Assembly (NCBI GenBank): GCA_900541345.1
Contig: UQJE01000105.1
Span: 1-7,533 of the forward strand
DNA from: an uncultured Blautia sp.
Lineage (GTDB): Bacteria; Bacillota; Clostridia; Lachnospirales; Lachnospiraceae
DNA: 7,533 nt
Reading direction: 5' to 3'
The notes under the pieces were generated by a model. That model was not told where the DNA came from, did no database searches, and was given only the letters and a program-made list of their open reading frames with translations. The translations under genes were made by a program, and so were the position numbers. Below, piece after piece: positions 5,026-7,533 of the stretch. The stretch's first letter is position 1, and each line of letters starts with the position of its first letter.

Positions 5026-6168
5026 ATGAAATTTTTTCATTTGTCCGATTTACATATTGGAAAACAGCTTCACCTTTATTCTCTGAAGGAAGAGCAGAAA
5101 GCTGTTTTAAACGAGATTATACAATATGCAGAAAAAGAAAAACCGCAGGCCATTGTCATTGCAGGGGACGTGTATGATAAAAGTGTTCCTTCTGCTGAGG
5201 CAGTGGCTGTTTTTGATGAGTTCATCAGAAATTTATCGGAGCTTTCCCTGAAAATATTTGTGATCAGTGGAAATCATGATTCACCGGAACGTCTGGAATT
5301 TGCAGGAAGCCTTCTGGAAAAGCAGGGGCTTTACATTGCGGGACTGCCGCCTGTAAAAGAAACTGACCGTATAAAAAAGGTTGTTTTATGTGATGAAGAG
5401 GGAGAAGTATGTTTCTGGCTGCTTCCCTTTTTAAAGCCGTCTTATGTGAGGGGGATTTTTCCGGAAAAAGAGAACCTTTCTTATACAGAGGCTGTAAAAA
5501 TGCTTCTGGAAAGAGAGGAGATGGATTTGTCTGTACGGAACGTCCTTGTGACCCATCAGTTTTTTACTGCTTCCGGAAAAGAACCTTTGCGGAGCGATTC
5601 TGAAACTGTTTATGTGGGAGGTGCCGGAAATGTAGATATTTCGGCTGTACAGAATTTTGATTATGTGGCAATGGGGCATATCCATAAGGCACAATCTGTG
5701 GGAGAAGAGCGTTTTCGATACTGTGGGACGCCTTTGAAATACTCGGCAGGAGAAAGTGGAGATACAAAAACTCTCACAGCAGTCACACTTGGAAAAAAGG
5801 GAGAAGACGTAAAGATAGAAACGCTGCCCCTTCAACCTATGCGGGATGTGCAGCAGTTAAAGGGAAGATTTGAGGAGCTTATAAGACTTGGTACAGAGGA
5901 TTACGTGAGCCTGACGCTTACAGATGAGAAGATGCCTTATCAGCCGCGGGAACAGCTTGAAAAAGTATTTCCTAATATTTTGGAACTTAAAGTGGAAAAT
6001 ACAAGAACAAAGAGGGAGATTTCCGGCTTTTTAAAAGAGGCAGAGCAGGCAGAGCCGTGTGTGCTTTTTGAGAATTTTTATGAGGAAATACATGGTATTT
6101 CTATGACGGAGGAAGAGAGGCAGCTTGTAAGAGAAATTCTGGAAAAGGTACAGGAGGATAGAATATGA
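5026..6168 (+). CDS. sbcD: Exonuclease subunit SbcD (Mre11-like nuclease)
   Basis: Nuclease subunit of the SbcCD complex, the bacterial counterpart of Mre11-Rad50, which cuts DNA hairpins and cruciforms and trims blocked double-strand ends with SbcC as the ATPase partner. The 380-residue product has the five metallophosphatase motifs: DLHIG (D8, H10), GDVYD (D48), GNHD (N83, H84, D85), THQF (H177) and GHIHK (H218, H220). These are the residues expected to bind two manganese ions, and none is missing. The length fits the family (about 370-410). The C-terminal third (about 265-380) is the DNA-capping and SbcC-binding part, poorly conserved. AAGGAGGA at 5013-5020 gives a strong ribosome binding site. 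Its stop codon overlaps the sbcC start. No promoter is visible in the 51 bases before it, so it is probably read from the rnr-smpB unit or an unseen internal promoter. Confidence 0.96.
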   Translation: MKFFHLSDLHIGKQLHLYSLKEEQKAVLNEIIQYAEKEKPQAIVIAGDVYDKSVPSAEAVAVFDEFIRNLSELSLKIFVISGNHDSPERLEFAGSLLEKQGLYIAGLPPVKETDRIKKVVLCDEEGEVCFWLLPFLKPSYVRGIFPEKENLSYTEAVKMLLEREEMDLSVRNVLVTHQFFTASGKEPLRSDSETVYVGGAGNVDISAVQNFDYVAMGHIHKAQSVGEERFRYCGTPLKYSAGESGDTKTLTAVTLGKKGEDVKIETLPLQPMRDVQQLKGRFEELIRLGTEDYVSLTLTDEKMPYQPREQLEKVFPNILELKVENTRTKREISGFLKEAEQAEPCVLFENFYEEIHGISMTEEERQLVREILEKVQEDRI

Positions 6169-7533
6169 GACCTGTCAGATTGGTAATGTCAGCTTTTGGT
6201 TCTTACGCAGGAGAGGAAACCCTTGATTTTGGAAAAATGGACAGAGGTATTTTTCTTGTGACAGGAGATACAGGAGCAGGGAAAACAACAATTTTTGACG
6301 CCATCGTATATGCACTTTACGACAGGACAAGTGGAGGTGTGCGGGACGGAAATATGATGCGCAGCGCTTATGCGGATCTTCGAACACCCACTTTTGTAGA
6401 TTTTACATTTTCCAGCAGAGGAGAAGAGTACCGGATTGTTAGAAATCCGGATTATGAAAGGGAAAGCCTTCGAAAGGATAAAGAGGGAAATTGCAAAAAA
6501 ACGCAGGAAAAGGCTTCTGTGGAATTGTTTCTTCCGGATGGCACGATTTTCCGGGGAAATAAAAAGGAAACAAACAGTAAAATACAGGAGATTACAGGAC
6601 TGGACGCGAGACAGTTTATGCAGGTGGCAATGATTGCGCAGGGAGACTTTTTAAAGTTGCTTCATGCAAAATCGGAGGAGAGAAAAGAAATCTTTTCTAA
6701 AATTTTTGATACGGGGATTTACGGAGATTTTCAGGAGGAGCTGAGACGCCGGGAGAAGAAAAGCTATGTCTTTTTAAAGGAAAAAGAGCAGGCGGTAAAA
6801 GAACAGATGAGCCGAATCCTTATTTTTGATGGATGGGAGCGGGAAGAAGAATTGAAAGCTGCCATAGAAAAGGAAAATATGGAACAGGTGCTGCCCCTTC
6901 TTGCTGAAATTTTAAAAGAGGATAAAAAAAGAGAAACCAAGACCTTTGAGGAGCTGGAAAAAGTAAGAAAAAGGCAGGAACAGTGGGGGAAGCAAAAGGA
7001 ACAGGCAGGAAGTCTTCTGGAGCTTCGACAGCGGATTTCAGAATATAAAAAATGGCTTTCAGAAAATCTTTCATCAGAGCAGTCCTTAAAAGAAGAAACA
7101 GAGCGTCTGGAAAAAGAAGAAAAAGAAAAGACAGAGTCTCTTCAGGATTTACGGAACATAGTACAGAAAGAAAAAGAAGCTTTTGTGCAGGAGGAGGAAA
7201 AATGTCTTCTCCGCCTTCAGGAAATCGAAGATTTGAAATCTATGTGGGCGAGTACCATCGAAAGTATGAAGGAGAACCGTCTCTTTGGGGAGAAGTGGGA
7301 ACAGGCGAACAGAAATTATAAAGAAAAAGTACAGCTTTATGAAGAGCTTTATGAGGCTTTTTTCAGAGAACAGGCAGGAATCCTGGCAGGGAAATTATGT
7401 GAGGGAGAGCCATGTCCCGTATGCGGCAGCAGAGTACACCCTAATAAGGCAAAAGCTTCGCAGAAAGCTCCGGAACAGAATCAGGTACAAAGGGCGAAGC
7501 TGCTCAGGGAACGGGCAGAAAAAGAGAGAGAGA
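6165..7533 (+). CDS. sbcC: Exonuclease subunit SbcC (Rad50-like ATPase), 3' end beyond the window
   Basis: ATPase and DNA-tethering partner of SbcD. The frame is open without interruption to the right edge: 456 codons of a protein usually around 1000 residues. It starts with MRPVRLVMSAFGSYAGEE, the usual beginning of SbcC, and has the Walker A motif GDTGAGKTT (34-42, K40) and the Q-loop in QVAMIAQGDFLKLL (Q159). From about 175 it becomes a charged coiled coil rich in E, K, R and Q. The zinc hook CPVC is at 417-420 (bases 7413-7424), where two molecules would join through one zinc ion; the sequence after it is the start of the returning coil. Walker B and the signature motif must lie off the window. 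The ATG overlaps the sbcD stop as ATGA, with AGGAGG at 6152-6157 inside sbcD, so translation is probably coupled and the two subunits made in step. Confidence 0.95.
   Translation, partial: MRPVRLVMSAFGSYAGEETLDFGKMDRGIFLVTGDTGAGKTTIFDAIVYALYDRTSGGVRDGNMMRSAYADLRTPTFVDFTFSSRGEEYRIVRNPDYERESLRKDKEGNCKKTQEKASVELFLPDGTIFRGNKKETNSKIQEITGLDARQFMQVAMIAQGDFLKLLHAKSEERKEIFSKIFDTGIYGDFQEELRRREKKSYVFLKEKEQAVKEQMSRILIFDGWEREEELKAAIEKENMEQVLPLLAEILKEDKKRETKTFEELEKVRKRQEQWGKQKEQAGSLLELRQRISEYKKWLSENLSSEQSLKEETERLEKEEKEKTESLQDLRNIVQKEKEAFVQEEEKCLLRLQEIEDLKSMWASTIESMKENRLFGEKWEQANRNYKEKVQLYEELYEAFFREQAGILAGKLCEGEPCPVCGSRVHPNKAKASQKAPEQNQVQRAKLLRERAEKERE

Noticed and set aside
7052..7321. An 89-codon plus-strand frame inside the sbcC region
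   Set aside because: It is out of frame with SbcC, whose own frame is open throughout and includes the coiled coil leading to the zinc hook.

Overview
The window looks like a chromosomal housekeeping segment from a low-to-moderate GC Gram-positive bacterium, most probably a clostridial species of the Lachnospiraceae type. The grounds are the gene order secG-rnr-smpB, strong AGGAGG-type ribosome binding sites, GTG starts, AGA-rich arginine codon use, and protein sequences of Firmicutes character. The genus cannot be fixed from the sequence alone. All recognisable genes lie on the plus strand.

Layout. Positions 1-512 hold no convincing gene. They contain a terminator-like hairpin at the left edge, a run of diverged tandem repeats of about 50-54 bases built on the core GGTGGTCTGTACC, and two back-to-back sigma-A-type promoters that share one -35 heptamer: one points left through the repeats, the other right toward eno. 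Then come eno (enolase, 513-1865); a promoter with a 15-base palindrome in its spacer; secG (1942-2178); a clear intrinsic terminator/attenuator; rnr (RNase R, 2245-4485); smpB (4504-4974); a GC-rich hairpin without a plus-strand T-tract; sbcD (5026-6168); and sbcC (from 6165, running off the right edge).

How the genes work together. Enolase is a glycolytic enzyme and probably its own transcription unit. SecG is a small subunit of the Sec protein-export channel. RNase R and SmpB cooperate in trans-translation and RNA quality control: SmpB delivers tmRNA to stalled ribosomes, and RNase R degrades the released non-stop mRNA. SbcD and SbcC form the bacterial Mre11-Rad50-type nuclease that opens DNA hairpins and processes blocked ends; their ATGA overlap indicates translational coupling.

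The genes are ordinary members of well-known families with intact active sites. The least explained part is the 1-345 region: a near-consensus leftward promoter faces an array of degenerate repeats and no visible gene, so an undescribed small RNA or structured leader is possible. This is inference and needs comparative or transcript data.
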